Below, piece after piece: positions 35,635-44,400 of a stretch of 64,000 nt of DNA; the first letter of the stretch is position 1, and every line of letters begins with the position of its first letter. A program made the position numbers and the translations under genes. Below the pieces are notes generated by a model. The model was not told where the DNA came from, made no database searches, and saw only the letters and a program-made list of their open reading frames with translations. The stretch comes from Streptomyces abikoensis (GTDB lineage Bacteria > Actinomycetota > Actinomycetes > Streptomycetales > Streptomycetaceae). Where the stretch lies: NCBI RefSeq assembly GCF_014648775.1, contig NZ_BMRT01000002.1:372001-436000 (forward strand), in the 5' to 3' direction.

Positions 35635-36525
35635 ATGGACACCCTGCGTCTCGTGCTCAACGCGGTCACCGTCATCTTCATCGCGGCCACCATGTTCGCC
35701 GCCGGCCTGCGCGCCACCGTCCCGGCACTGCGCGGCGTCTTCGCCGACGTCCCCCTGCTGTCGCTGGCGCTGATCGCCAACATGGCGGTCATCCCGCTGC
35801 TCGGCTGGGGCATCGGCGCACTGTTCGTCCTCTCCTCGGCTTCCTTCATCGCCCTCGTCCTGATCGCCTCCTCCCCGGGCGGCCCCTTCGGGGCGAAACT
35901 GGCGACCGTGCAGCAGGGCGACGTCGTCGCGGGCGCGGCGATGCAGGTACTGCTCGCCTCCCTCGGCAGCCTCACCTTCGCCCCCACGGTCAACGCCATC
36001 CTCACCGCGGCCGACATCGGCACCAAGGTCTCCCTCGACGTCGGCGCGCTGGTGCGGACGGTGGCGCTCCTGCAGCTCGTCCCCTTCGCCATCGGCCTGC
36101 TCATGCGCCACTACGCCGCACCCATCGCCCAGTCATGGCACCCCACTGCGGCCGCCGTCTCCAACGTCACCTTCCTGATCGTGCTGGCGGGCATGCTGCT
36201 GGGCAACTGGCGCGATGTCGTCGATCTCTTGGGCTCACTGGCCCTGCTCGCGGGGTTCCTCCTCGCGGTGTTCGCCTTCGCCGTGGGAACACTGCTGGCC
36301 ACCGGTCCGACGACGCGCCGCACCACCATGGGCGGCGTCGCCTTGGTGCGCAACGCCGGTCCCGCCCTGGCCGCCATCGGCCTCGCCTTCGCCGACCAGC
36401 CCGCGATCCTCGGCGCACTCGCCGCGATCCTCCTCAGCGGCCTCGCGGCAGCCCTCCCGATCTCCACACTGCTCAGCAGGCGCAGGATGGCCCCGGACGC
36501 CGCCCCAAGCAGGAGCTCACCGTGA
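35635..36525 (+). CDS. BASS-family (bile acid:sodium symporter-like) transporter
   Basis: 296 aa with about nine transmembrane segments, beginning LVLNAVTVIFIAATMFAAGL (the N-terminal motif of SBF-type transporters). ASSPGGPFGAKLATVQQGD matches the conserved crossover region, and GGVALVRNAGPALAAIGLAF the second half. Members move organic anions with sodium. It is the last gene of the DyP operon, 17 bp after the peroxidase, so it may import the peroxidase substrate or export its product. The ribosome site is weak, suggesting coupling to upstream translation. Confidence 0.85.
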   Translation: MDTLRLVLNAVTVIFIAATMFAAGLRATVPALRGVFADVPLLSLALIANMAVIPLLGWGIGALFVLSSASFIALVLIASSPGGPFGAKLATVQQGDVVAGAAMQVLLASLGSLTFAPTVNAILTAADIGTKVSLDVGALVRTVALLQLVPFAIGLLMRHYAAPIAQSWHPTAAAVSNVTFLIVLAGMLLGNWRDVVDLLGSLALLAGFLLAVFAFAVGTLLATGPTTRRTTMGGVALVRNAGPALAAIGLAFADQPAILGALAAILLSGLAAALPISTLLSRRRMAPDAAPSRSSP

Positions 36526-36581
36526 AGCAGAAGCCGATCAACCCGGCTGCGGTGTCTGGTCTGGCGCGGGCGGGTCCCTCG

Positions 36582-37253
36582 TCAGCGGGGCAGCAGCCCC
36601 AGGAATCGGGTGGCCGAGGTCCACGCCTTACGGCTGTGCCCGGCGGAGTAGTGAGGACTGCCGGGGTCGCAGAACCCGTGCCGGCAGGGGTGCACCTCCG
36701 TCACGACGCCCCTTCGGCCTGCCAGACGTCCGGCGACTGCCGGCACCGAGAAGCTGGGCTCCTGCTCGGCGAAGATGACGAGGCACGGGGCAGTCGGTTG
36801 GATGTCCAGGTAGTCGCGGATCCGGGAACCGTAGAAGCACACTGCGCCGTCCACAGCGCCGGTCCCCGAGGCGAGCCAGGTGCTGGTGGCTCCGACGCTG
36901 AAGCCGATGCAGAGCACCCTGCGATAGCGTTCACGAAGGCCGTCGGTGTACTGCGCGAGTGCGTTGCCCATGCCCTCCACACCTGGGGTCCGCGTGAATT
37001 CCCGGTATGCCCTGGGCTCGTCTTCGCGGGCGTACACGACGCCCGACGGAAGGAAGCTGGGTGTGAAGACGTCGCAGCGGTACGGGCGAAGCATCCCGGC
37101 GACGCCGTTGATGTGCTCGTTGACTCCGTAGATCTCGTGGGCGACGACCACAGCCGTGTCGTGACCGTTGCCGTCCAAGGGGTGACTCGCCATGAAGGGA
37201 CTGTAACCAGGGTCGCAAGACGGGTGATCAGCTGGTGGCCGATGAGTCGACAC
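36582..37253 (-). CDS. Dienelactone-hydrolase-family protein
   Basis: 223 aa from GTG 37253; ATG 37193 is an alternative that keeps the whole domain. DTAVVVAHEIYGVNEHI carries the family Glu, LCIGFSVGATSTW the nucleophile elbow and PCRHGFCDP the catalytic His. The classical nucleophile Cys is Ser here (GFSVGA), so it acts as a serine hydrolase. It converges with the transporter gene. The substrate is unknown. Confidence 0.78.
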   Translation of the reverse strand: MSTHRPPADHPSCDPGYSPFMASHPLDGNGHDTAVVVAHEIYGVNEHINGVAGMLRPYRCDVFTPSFLPSGVVYAREDEPRAYREFTRTPGVEGMGNALAQYTDGLRERYRRVLCIGFSVGATSTWLASGTGAVDGAVCFYGSRIRDYLDIQPTAPCLVIFAEQEPSFSVPAVAGRLAGRRGVVTEVHPCRHGFCDPGSPHYSAGHSRKAWTSATRFLGLLPR

Positions 37254-37315
37254 TCGACCTGTGAGCCGGAAGCCGTCTCCTCCTCTCCCCGGAACGTCCG
37301 TTCACGGGCGAGGGT

Positions 37316-37723
37316 TCATTCGGACGGCGCCGCAGCCGTGTCCCCCCTCAAGGAGCGGTCGCCCGCGAGTGCGCCCAGCAGGAATCCGGCGTACCCGGCC
37401 AGTAGAAGCAGCAGAACACGCCCGTTGCCGCCCTCGTCGGTCCGTGGATAGAGCCCGTCGAAGGCCAGGACGAGGACCACGTCGAGGAGTTGGCCGACGA
37501 TCACGACGGCGACACCGAGTCGAACTCCGTATCCGGCCGGGAGGAGTCGGCCGACCAGGGCGCCCATGCCCGTGAAGGCGGCCACGACCGCCGCCGCGAC
37601 CGGTGCGGTCGGGGCGCCCGCGAGCGTGGGCGCCAGGGCCGTGACTCCCGCCGAGGCGGCTACCCAGATCACAAAGGCCCCCACTGTCTCGGGCCACACG
37701 TGCGCCAGCCGTCGCTTCTCCAT
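37316..37723 (-). CDS. Four-helix integral membrane protein
   Basis: 135 aa; four hydrophobic segments (VGAFVIWVAASAGVTALAP, AAVVAAFTGMGALVGRLL, LGVAVVIVGQLLDVVLVLAF and VLLLLLAGYAGFLLGALAG). No family recognised. It is divergent from a TetR gene across 74 bp carrying a perfect 22-bp palindrome, so it is probably that regulator's target. Confidence 0.7.
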   Translation of the reverse strand: MEKRRLAHVWPETVGAFVIWVAASAGVTALAPTLAGAPTAPVAAAVVAAFTGMGALVGRLLPAGYGVRLGVAVVIVGQLLDVVLVLAFDGLYPRTDEGGNGRVLLLLLAGYAGFLLGALAGDRSLRGDTAAAPSE

Positions 37724-37748
37724 CGAGCCGCACCTCGCCGTTCACGTA

Positions 37749-37770
37749 GTATGTAGCGATCGCTACATAC
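37749..37770. promoter_or_regulatory. Perfect 22-bp palindromic operator
   Basis: The half-site GTATGTAGCGA is followed directly by its complement TCGCTACATAC. A related half-site (CGCTACAT) recurs at 37770-37777. It lies between the membrane protein and TetR starts and is the likely TetR binding site. Confidence 0.85.
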
Positions 37771-37797
37771 GCTACATCCCCCAGAAGGAGAAATCGC

Positions 37798-38343
37798 GTG
37801 TCCCGTCGTGAGGAGCTGCTGAGCGCGGCCATGCACTACGTCGGGGAACACGGTCTCGCGACGCTCACCCTGCGGCCCCTCGCTGCCGCGTTGGGCACCA
37901 GCGACCGGATGCTCGTGTACCACTTCGGCAGTCGCGAGGGGCTGGTGGTGGCCCTGCTGGACCGGGCATTCGCCGACCTTGCCATCGTGTGGCAGGGGCG
38001 GCAGGCCGCCAGGCCGTCCGATCTGGTACGTGCGCTGTGGCAGACGTTCGCAGAACCCGGGGTTCGCGTGGCTCTGCGGTTGTACCTGGAAGCGGCCTCG
38101 CTGGCAGGCACGGACGAGCTGTGGCGCGAGCAGCTGGCGCCAGCCGCGTCGTCCTACCTTCGCACTGCGGAGCAGTGGCTCGTCGAAGCAGGCATGTCTC
38201 CCGCCATCGCGCCGAGCGCCGCCCGCCTCGCCTCCGCCACCTTGGACGGTGCGCTGCTGCAGCTGGGCATCGACGGGGATCGGAGCGCGGCGACGGAAGC
38301 CGTGGAGTTGCTGGCCCGCCAACTGGACAGCCTGATCGACTGA
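37798..38343 (+). CDS. TetR-family transcriptional regulator
   Basis: 181 aa; GTG start 37798 after AGAAGGAG. The DNA-binding domain is ELLSAAMHYVGEHGLATLTL, RPLAAALGTSDRMLVYHFGS and REGLVVALLD. A helical ligand domain follows. It should bind the adjacent 22-bp palindrome, repressing itself and the divergent membrane-protein gene. Confidence 0.9.
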   Translation: MSRREELLSAAMHYVGEHGLATLTLRPLAAALGTSDRMLVYHFGSREGLVVALLDRAFADLAIVWQGRQAARPSDLVRALWQTFAEPGVRVALRLYLEAASLAGTDELWREQLAPAASSYLRTAEQWLVEAGMSPAIAPSAARLASATLDGALLQLGIDGDRSAATEAVELLARQLDSLID

Positions 38344-38530
38344 GTTGACCTCCCCCCCCCCCTCACGTCGCGCCGCTTTGTCCGCGACGGTGATGATCTC
38401 CCCGGTTGCGACGAACCGCCTACCCCTGGGCCGGGACGGCCCCGGCTTTCCAGGTACGACCGAGAGGCCCGGCCTCCCCGACCCGAGGCAGGGAGGGCAG
38501 TCGGTATCCCGGTGACCGTTCCTCAGCGGC
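38344..38530. other. Intergenic, with a homopolymeric C tract
   Basis: A run of about 12 C residues near 38351-38362 follows the TetR stop codon. No gene is supported here. Confidence 0.4.
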
Positions 38531-38622
38531 ACGCACACACCCGGCGCGAGGCGGCTTCAGTCGTCGCTCCCGACACCGCGATCGGGTGCGCTCATGTCCC
38601 CCGTGTCGGGCGTGCCGCCGGC
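38531..38622. repeat. Dispersed repeat, copy A
   Basis: About 92 bp, roughly 85% identical to 51665-51757 in the same orientation. Its most conserved core is CCCGACACCGCGATCGGGTG followed by CGCTCATGTCCCCCG. On the minus strand both copies encode the same C-terminal tail, GDMSAPDRGVG, before a stop. Confidence 0.7.
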
Positions 38623-38679
38623 GGCGCCCCCGCCCGGCCCGGCCGTCGCCACCACGAGCAGCAACGCCACGTTCACCAT
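38557..38679 (-). CDS. Possible small membrane peptide
   Basis: 40 codons from ATG 38679: VNVALLLVVATAG (hydrophobic), Gly-rich linker, then GDMSAPDRGVGSDD and TGA. The frame stays open further upstream (RSLWFVVCMVNVALLL), so a longer product is possible. No ribosome site is clear. The tail is shared with the reductase-like gene ending at 51689. Tentative. Confidence 0.3.
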   Translation of the reverse strand: MVNVALLLVVATAGPGGGAAGGTPDTGDMSAPDRGVGSDD

Positions 38680-38853
38680 GCACACCACGAACCACAACGA
38701 CCGCTGCCCCGTCCCCTCGGGTCCACACCCCCATCGGGGCCCCTGCCGGAGCCTTCCGGCGGGGGCGTGGCATGCCCGCGACCGGTCCCCGAACGGGAAC
38801 CACTGCGGCTGGTGTGGCCCAGGTGAAAGAAGCGGTTACAGTACTCTGCCCGC

Positions 38854-39477
38854 GTGGACGGTACGGATGAGGTGAGGAATCTTCCCGACTGGCGGGTGCT
38901 CGTCGTCGGGGGCGCGTCGGGGATGGGGAAGACCGGTGTCGGACGGGCCTTGGCACGACGGTACGACGTCCCCGTCGTGGAGGTCGACGACATCGTGGAG
39001 GCCCTCCTTGCGGTGACACTGCCCGAGCACCTGCCGGAGGTCCACTTCTGGCGCACTCACCCGGAAGCCGCCCGCGGGACGCCCGAGTCAGTGGTCGAGC
39101 GGCAGATCGCGATCGCCGAGGCGCTGGCGCCGGCGATCGAGGCGGTGGTGGCCAACCATGTGGGCACCGACACCCCGGTGATCCTGGAAGGGGACTACAT
39201 ACTGCCCACACCGGCGACGCCCGAAGGCCCGGTCCGTGCCGTCTTCCTCCACGAGGACGACGAGAGGCAGGTGACGGCCAACTACCTACGCCGGGAGCCG
39301 GAGGCCGGACCACAGCGCCATCGCGCACGCGTCAGCGTGCTGTACGGCCGGTGGCTCGCCGCACAGGCACGGGCGGCCGACGTGCCGGTCGTCGCTCCAC
39401 GTCCGTGGGAGGACCTGGCCAGCCGTGTCGCCGAGACGGTGGAGGATGCCTCTACAGAAACCGTGGCGTCAACCTGA
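38854..39477 (+). CDS. P-loop kinase-like protein
   Basis: 207 aa from GTG 38854. Walker A GGASGMGKTGVGRALARRY is at residues 19-37, a possible base or acceptor-binding EVDDI follows, VILEGDYILP is a Walker B-like strand, and NYLRREPEAGPQRHRAR could be the Arg-rich lid. The layout matches small-molecule kinases of the 2-phosphoglycerate-kinase-like or AAA_33 type. Substrate unknown; no operon partner. Confidence 0.7.
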   Translation: MDGTDEVRNLPDWRVLVVGGASGMGKTGVGRALARRYDVPVVEVDDIVEALLAVTLPEHLPEVHFWRTHPEAARGTPESVVERQIAIAEALAPAIEAVVANHVGTDTPVILEGDYILPTPATPEGPVRAVFLHEDDERQVTANYLRREPEAGPQRHRARVSVLYGRWLAAQARAADVPVVAPRPWEDLASRVAETVEDASTETVAST

Positions 39478-39576
39478 ACCACCGCTACCCAGAGCCTTCC
39501 GAGGAGCCCGGCGGCTTGATCGATCCGAAGGTGACCACGCTCCGGGGGGTTCAGAAGCAGGCACTCACCTCGTTCC

Positions 39577-39680
39577 TTATCGTCGACTGTCACGTAGAGC
39601 GACGAGTGCCTCGGGGCGTTTGACGGTCTTGCCCACGTCGTAGCGGATGGCGGGGTGCCGGTTCCTGTCCGCGCCGACAG
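39577..39680 (-). pseudogene. C-terminal end of a transposase, remnant
   Basis: RNRHPAIRYDVGKTVKRPEA then LVALRDSRR and a stop: this matches my recollection of the tail of a common Streptomyces transposase family whose preceding part (PSRPGPGRPLGSKNRR) is found at 40747-41062. Everything before it is missing. Confidence 0.45.
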
Positions 39681-40074
39681 CGCCCGGCGTGAGGCGGGCC
39701 TCCTCGCACACCGACCGGCCGTTGGCGCCGCGCAGCGTCGTCGGCTCCGCTCGCGCGACAGCAGCGGCCATTGCGGCCCGTCGAGCCAGGCGACTCACCG
39801 CCCGCCAGCTCAGCCCACTTCGCAGGTCACCTCAACGCGGCCCGGGCCGCGGCGGGGAACGCCCCACCTGTCCTGTGACGCCCTGAACCGGACACTGCAG
39901 GAGGGAGCGGTGCTGCCGTATGCGACAGAGCACACCTCCCATGGTGCACCAAGCCCCCTGCCACCCAATCAGATCGGCCGTTTTCGACCTACCGAACAGG
40001 GGTGATGTGGCACTGACTGGCACTACCCGCAAATCGACCATTCAGGTCTATTCTGCGACAGAAAGGAGAACGCC
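39681..40074. other. Intergenic, no gene seen
   Basis: No supported frame. The 3' part, near 39955-40060, must hold the promoter of the gene at 40075; TTGACA-like boxes are not obvious. Confidence 0.35.
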
Positions 40075-40662
40075 ATGCCTCCGACCGGCACCATCGTCGA
40101 TCTCTCCACCAGCCCCCAAGCCCAGCCCAACGCGTACTACACCGGCCTGGGCCAAGAGCTGCACGTGGTCGACGCACGCTTCCTCGAACCGCACGTCACC
40201 GCCAACTACCTCACCATCTCCGGCAATCCGAGCATCGACGGCTGGGCCGTCACCGTCGACAACATCGACACCTTCAGTGCCGACTTCACCAAGACCGGCA
40301 ACCTGTCCCAGGCCGTGAATCTCAACGGCACCCAGGCCGGCGAGATCCAGCAGGAACTGCTCACCACTCCGGGCCACCGTGTGACGGTCAAACTCCGGGC
40401 CGGCCACAACACGGCCGGGAGGTACGACACGGACGCGCTGTTCTGGATCCAGGTCAACGGAAACCCCACCACCCGTGTCACCTACAACCTCGGCGCGCTC
40501 TCCAACCTCGTCGACCAGCCCGGCAAGCAGAACTACTGGCACGAGGTGACGTACCAGTTCATCACTGAAGGGCACGACGTCCCGCAACTCCACGGCGATC
40601 CCGAAGGCGGAGCCTACGGGGCGCTCGTCACCGAGGTCCGCGCCTACCAGGCGGCCGCCTGA
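40075..40662 (+). CDS. Beta-rich protein of unknown function
   Basis: 195 aa; ATG 40075 follows AAAGGAGAACGCC. No signal peptide. Alternating hydrophobic strands (LTISGNPSIDGWAVTVDNID, HRVTVKLRAGHN, LFWIQVNGNPTTRVTYNLG) and a carbohydrate-binding-like NxxxYW pattern (GKQNYWHEVTYQFI) suggest a beta-sandwich, somewhat like DUF642/CBM-type folds. No confident family. Flanked on both sides by transposase fragments, so it may be cargo. Confidence 0.6.
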   Translation: MPPTGTIVDLSTSPQAQPNAYYTGLGQELHVVDARFLEPHVTANYLTISGNPSIDGWAVTVDNIDTFSADFTKTGNLSQAVNLNGTQAGEIQQELLTTPGHRVTVKLRAGHNTAGRYDTDALFWIQVNGNPTTRVTYNLGALSNLVDQPGKQNYWHEVTYQFITEGHDVPQLHGDPEGGAYGALVTEVRAYQAAA

Positions 40663-40746
40663 GACGGTTCCTCGGCAGCCAAGCGCTTGGGTTCCGCCCG
40701 GCCATCGCTCGGTCTGGACGGCGAACTCCCCCTGGTCGAAGCACAC

Positions 40747-41062
40747 TGATCCGTCTCAAAGTCGACCACCTCCCCGGCGACCGTGACGCACCACCGGTCT
40801 GGCTGTGGTCCTCCGCGACCGGCGCCACCCCGGCCGCGCGCACACCCAGCTCCGCCTCGCCGTCCCTCTCGCCACGGACCAGCGCAAGCCCTGGGAGAAG
40901 ACCACCCGCCCTGGCATCATGCTCACCCCGACCCGGGTCCGGCGTGGGTTCAGGAACATCCGCCCCCGCCTGGGCAGTCCGGCCCGCGCACCCAAACCCA
41001 GCCGGCCAGGACCAGGACGGCCACTCGGCTCGAAGAACCGCCGCACGGCAGAATCAGGCTGA
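40747..41062 (+). pseudogene. Transposase remnant with internal deletion
   Basis: IRLKVDHLPGDRDAPPVWLW then SSATGAT, followed after a frame change by AHTQLRLAVPLATDQRKPWE, LTPTRVRRGFRNIRPRLGSP and KPSRPGPGRPLGSKNRR. These are non-adjacent parts of one transposase family; the central catalytic part (LEHTFR region) is deleted. Confidence 0.65.
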
Positions 41063-41383
41063 CCGGTGGCGCTCAAGGCGAGCCACCCCGGCGTCGAGGT
41101 CGATCCGGGCTCGCCGCGGGGCGCCATCTTGCTCGTCATCCCGCAGCACTAGCTCAATGCGGCGTTGCTCCAGCTGGACCCGCTTGCTCGGGTAAATCAG
41201 AGCATGCAGTTCCTCAGTAGCCGTGGCGCCCACGCCCCGGCTCCCCAGCTCCCGTTCCCGAAAACGGCCAGGTAGCCACCCCCGCCGCTGAGCCTGCCGG
41301 ACCACATACTGGACGGCCGCCAAAACGAACAGCGGTATCACCACGATCAGCACCACGAACGGGCTTGTCAGCAAGCGCACCAT
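41054..41383 (-). CDS. Small single-pass membrane protein, DUF6191-like
   Basis: 109 aa from ATG 41383 (MVRLLTSPFVVLIVVIPLFV); the frame is also open to 41497. One N-terminal transmembrane helix is followed by a basic WLPGRFRERELGSRGVGATA and a charged C-terminal half with LHALIYPSKRVQLEQRRIEL. This pattern fits the small Streptomyces membrane proteins grouped as DUF6191, a call made from memory. Function unknown. Its 3' end overlaps the transposase remnant by 9 bp. Confidence 0.65.
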   Translation of the reverse strand: MVRLLTSPFVVLIVVIPLFVLAAVQYVVRQAQRRGWLPGRFRERELGSRGVGATATEELHALIYPSKRVQLEQRRIELVLRDDEQDGAPRRARIDLDAGVARLERHRSA

Positions 41384-41493
41384 GAGCTGACAACGTCCGC
41401 CATCGCACTCACGTTCCAGCTGACCTGACCGCCCAGGAACCACAGGAGAGCTGTCGAGAAGCGCGGGCGCCAACGCGGCGATCACTGCGACCC

Positions 41494-44400
41494 TCACCCG
41501 TGATGGTCATCGTGGCCGCCCGGCCCATGGTGGCCGTCGTGGTCATCATGGCCGTCATGGCCACCGTGCCCGTCGTGGCCATCGTGGCCGTCATGGCCGT
41601 TGCCATCCCCGTCATGGCCGTCGTGCCCGCCGTGGCCGTCATGGCCGTCGTGCCCGTCGTGGGGACCCTCTCCCTGGCCGCCCTGCAGTGGCGGTAGGTC
41701 GACAGTGCCGCAGTAGATCACCGGCCCCGGTGCCGTAGGCGCGGTGGGGCCGCCGTCCGGGAGGTCCTCGGTCTCGACGACCAGCAAACGCAGGGGCACC
41801 CCGCGCAGCCCGGGCGGTACCGGGACCTGACCCGTGTAGAAGGGCCTGTGGGAGGACTCGGCGTCGACCGACTTGAGAGCGACCGCCGTGTCCCCGAGCG
41901 TGACCCAGCCGAGGTCCTTGTCGGTGACGACGTCGTGCCGACGCTGGAGCGTGGCGGTGATGTGCGGCGGAAACGATCCGGTCGGGTCCCAGGAAGGGCC
42001 GGTGACGCTGACCGACAGCACCTCGCCGGGCCGGACTGTCAGCTCCCGGTCGGGCAGGGTGCGCACCAGGTCGGCGAGAACGACCTGTGAGATCTCGGCT
42101 CCGGGGATCGAATCCGGCTGGAAGCGGACCAGGGCGAGCCGGAGGAACGGGAGGCAGGCGTCCCCCGTGTTCAGGTCCAGGTCGCAGAACCAGCGGCCGC
42201 CCTTCTCGCTCGTGTCGTCCCTTTCGAACTGCGGGGTGAAACCCACGACCGTGACGGAGAGCGGACCGGAGGGCCTGGACAGGGTGAGCTTGCCGGATCG
42301 CCGGACCGCGTTGGTGAACACGTCCGGGGTCGGGGCGACGACGGACGCGGAACGGTGGATGGGGTCTCGGCCCATCAAAGTGACCCACGCGTCCCGGGTG
42401 GAGTTCGGATCGCCGCCCGGTGGCTCTCCGAGGACCACGCCCAGCAGTTCGCCGTCTCCGGAGGAGTACCACGGACGGTCCAGGTACACCCGGATACCGC
42501 TGCCGCGTCGACGTTGGACGATGGCACCGGCCGGTCCGTCGAGGGTCTCCAGGGCGAGAGTGGGGACGCAGTACAACAGCCGTGGCGCCGTGGGCGACGC
42601 GCTGCTCGGCACCGAGTGCTCCTTGGCGTCACCCTGAACGGTGAGCGCGTTCTGGCCGGGCTCCGCGAAGCTCGGAGGGAAATAGTCGCTGAACTTGCTG
42701 CCGGCCACCGGCCGGTAGCTCACGATGCGGTGTTTGGTGTCTCCGAACTCGTGCTTCTCGGGCACGGGCTTGCCCTGGTTCGCTTTCGACTTGTCCTCGG
42801 CCGCCTTGGTGCTGAAGGTCAGGGTGCCGTTCCGGAGGACGGCGGGATCGGCGCCGGGCACGCCTTGCCGGTCCACTCTCGCCGTCAGCAGGCCGAACAC
42901 CGGGACCGTCATCTCCCGGGCGTCGCGGCCCGTGGGGCCGGCGTCCGTCACCTCGGTCCACTCCGCGACCAGCTCGATCCGGTCCGTACTCGCCTCGTCC
43001 AGCGCGATCGCACCGGCGAGGTGCTCGGCCGTCTCCTTGGGGCCGCGTGGGGTTCCCAGGGCCGACAGGTCCAGTACCGGTGTCCTCAGCGGCCTTTGCA
43101 CCGCGTGGACGAGCGTCAGTTCATGCCAGGGGGTGAACATCCAGTGCCGGCCGGCGGCGGCCAGTTCCAGCGCCTGGTCGGTACGTCGCAGCTCTTCCGT
43201 CCTCCTCGCCGCCGCGTCCGCCTCCGTCTCCGTCGCGAGCTGAGGTGTCGACTCCACCGCGTCCCGGCACCACGAGGCCATGCCCATGACCTTCTCGTCG
43301 AAGTCGATGCCGGAGCACAGCCGTACGGTCGCCACGGCACCCTTCGGCAGCGACACCGTCAGCACCCGGGACGCCTCGTCGAAGCGGGGCGCCGCGGTGC
43401 CTTCGGCCAGCCTCAGCCTGAAGGACCTGGGGCGGTGCCAGACCTCGCCGCCCCAGGGGACGGTGAAGGGCTCCCCGGGGGGCATTCCCGGAAGGTCCAG
43501 GAAGACGGCTGCCCTGGCGAGGGGGTCGGGAAGGTACGGCAGTTCGATCGTCTCGCCCGTGTGCAGGGCGGTCACCGCCGGGTTCCTGGGGTCCGTCGCC
43601 GGTGAGTCCACCGTCTCCAGTCGCACATTCGGCTGGGACGAGTCGTTCAGCGAGCCTTTCTCCCGTCTGGCCACCTCATAGACCGAGTTCTGGGCGTGCT
43701 GGTCGGTGGAGCCGATGGCTCCGTCCAGCAGCCCGTGCCACTCGACGCACCGCAGCGACGCCTTCGGTGCCACCACATGACGCTCGTCCGCCCCTTGGTA
43801 CGGGACGTGTCCCCCCGTGGTCACCAGCGAGGACCGGTTGAAGTCCGCCGCGTACTGCTCGGCTGTCACGCCCGGCGCGGGGCTGTGACCGTCACCGCAG
43901 TCGACGGTGAAGCCGCTCTCGCTGCCCAGCTTGGTCAGGGACGTACAGCCGGGGTTGCCGTCCGCGTCGTCTCCTGAGAAGCCCTGGTCGCGTTGTTCCT
44001 CGGCGTAGGCGGCCTTGGTCCGCGGGCCGAAGACGCCGTCCGCGCCACCCACGAGCTGGTGGCCGCGGTCAATGAGAGCTTGCTGGACGATGCGGACGTC
44101 CTCGTTGGTCTTGCCGAACTGGACGTTCGCCAGGGCGACCCTCACCACGTTCCCCGCAGGGCCGGCCGCGGGCGGCCGGTCCCCCGGGCTGCTCCGGATC
44201 ACCAGCCGGAAGGCCGAGGCCCCTTCCCCGAACGGCAGTCTGGGTGCCACGGCGGGTGCCAGGACGGGCTCGAACCTCTGAAAGGTCAGCAACCCCTCAC
44301 CGGGGAGCGACAGGACCTGGGCATTGCCGTCCATCAGGGCGTCGGCCTCGGCCGGCCCGAGGCCGTTGCCCGCGAGGTCGACGGTGCGCAGCCGCACCCT

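Noticed and set aside
38420-39328. A minus-strand 302-codon frame opposite the kinase-like gene
   Set aside because: Arg/Pro-rich shadow overlapping the Walker A-containing plus-strand gene; no ribosome site.
41497-41668. Short tandem repeats considered as a CRISPR array or minisatellite outside genes
   Set aside because: The repeats are in frame and encode the His/Asp/Gly tail; there are no unique spacers.
41500-41697. A plus-strand frame that looks like a Val/Ala/Met-rich membrane protein
   Set aside because: It is the complement of the (GHDGHD)n tail of the 1514-aa protein; the hydrophobic look comes from reading the repeat backwards.
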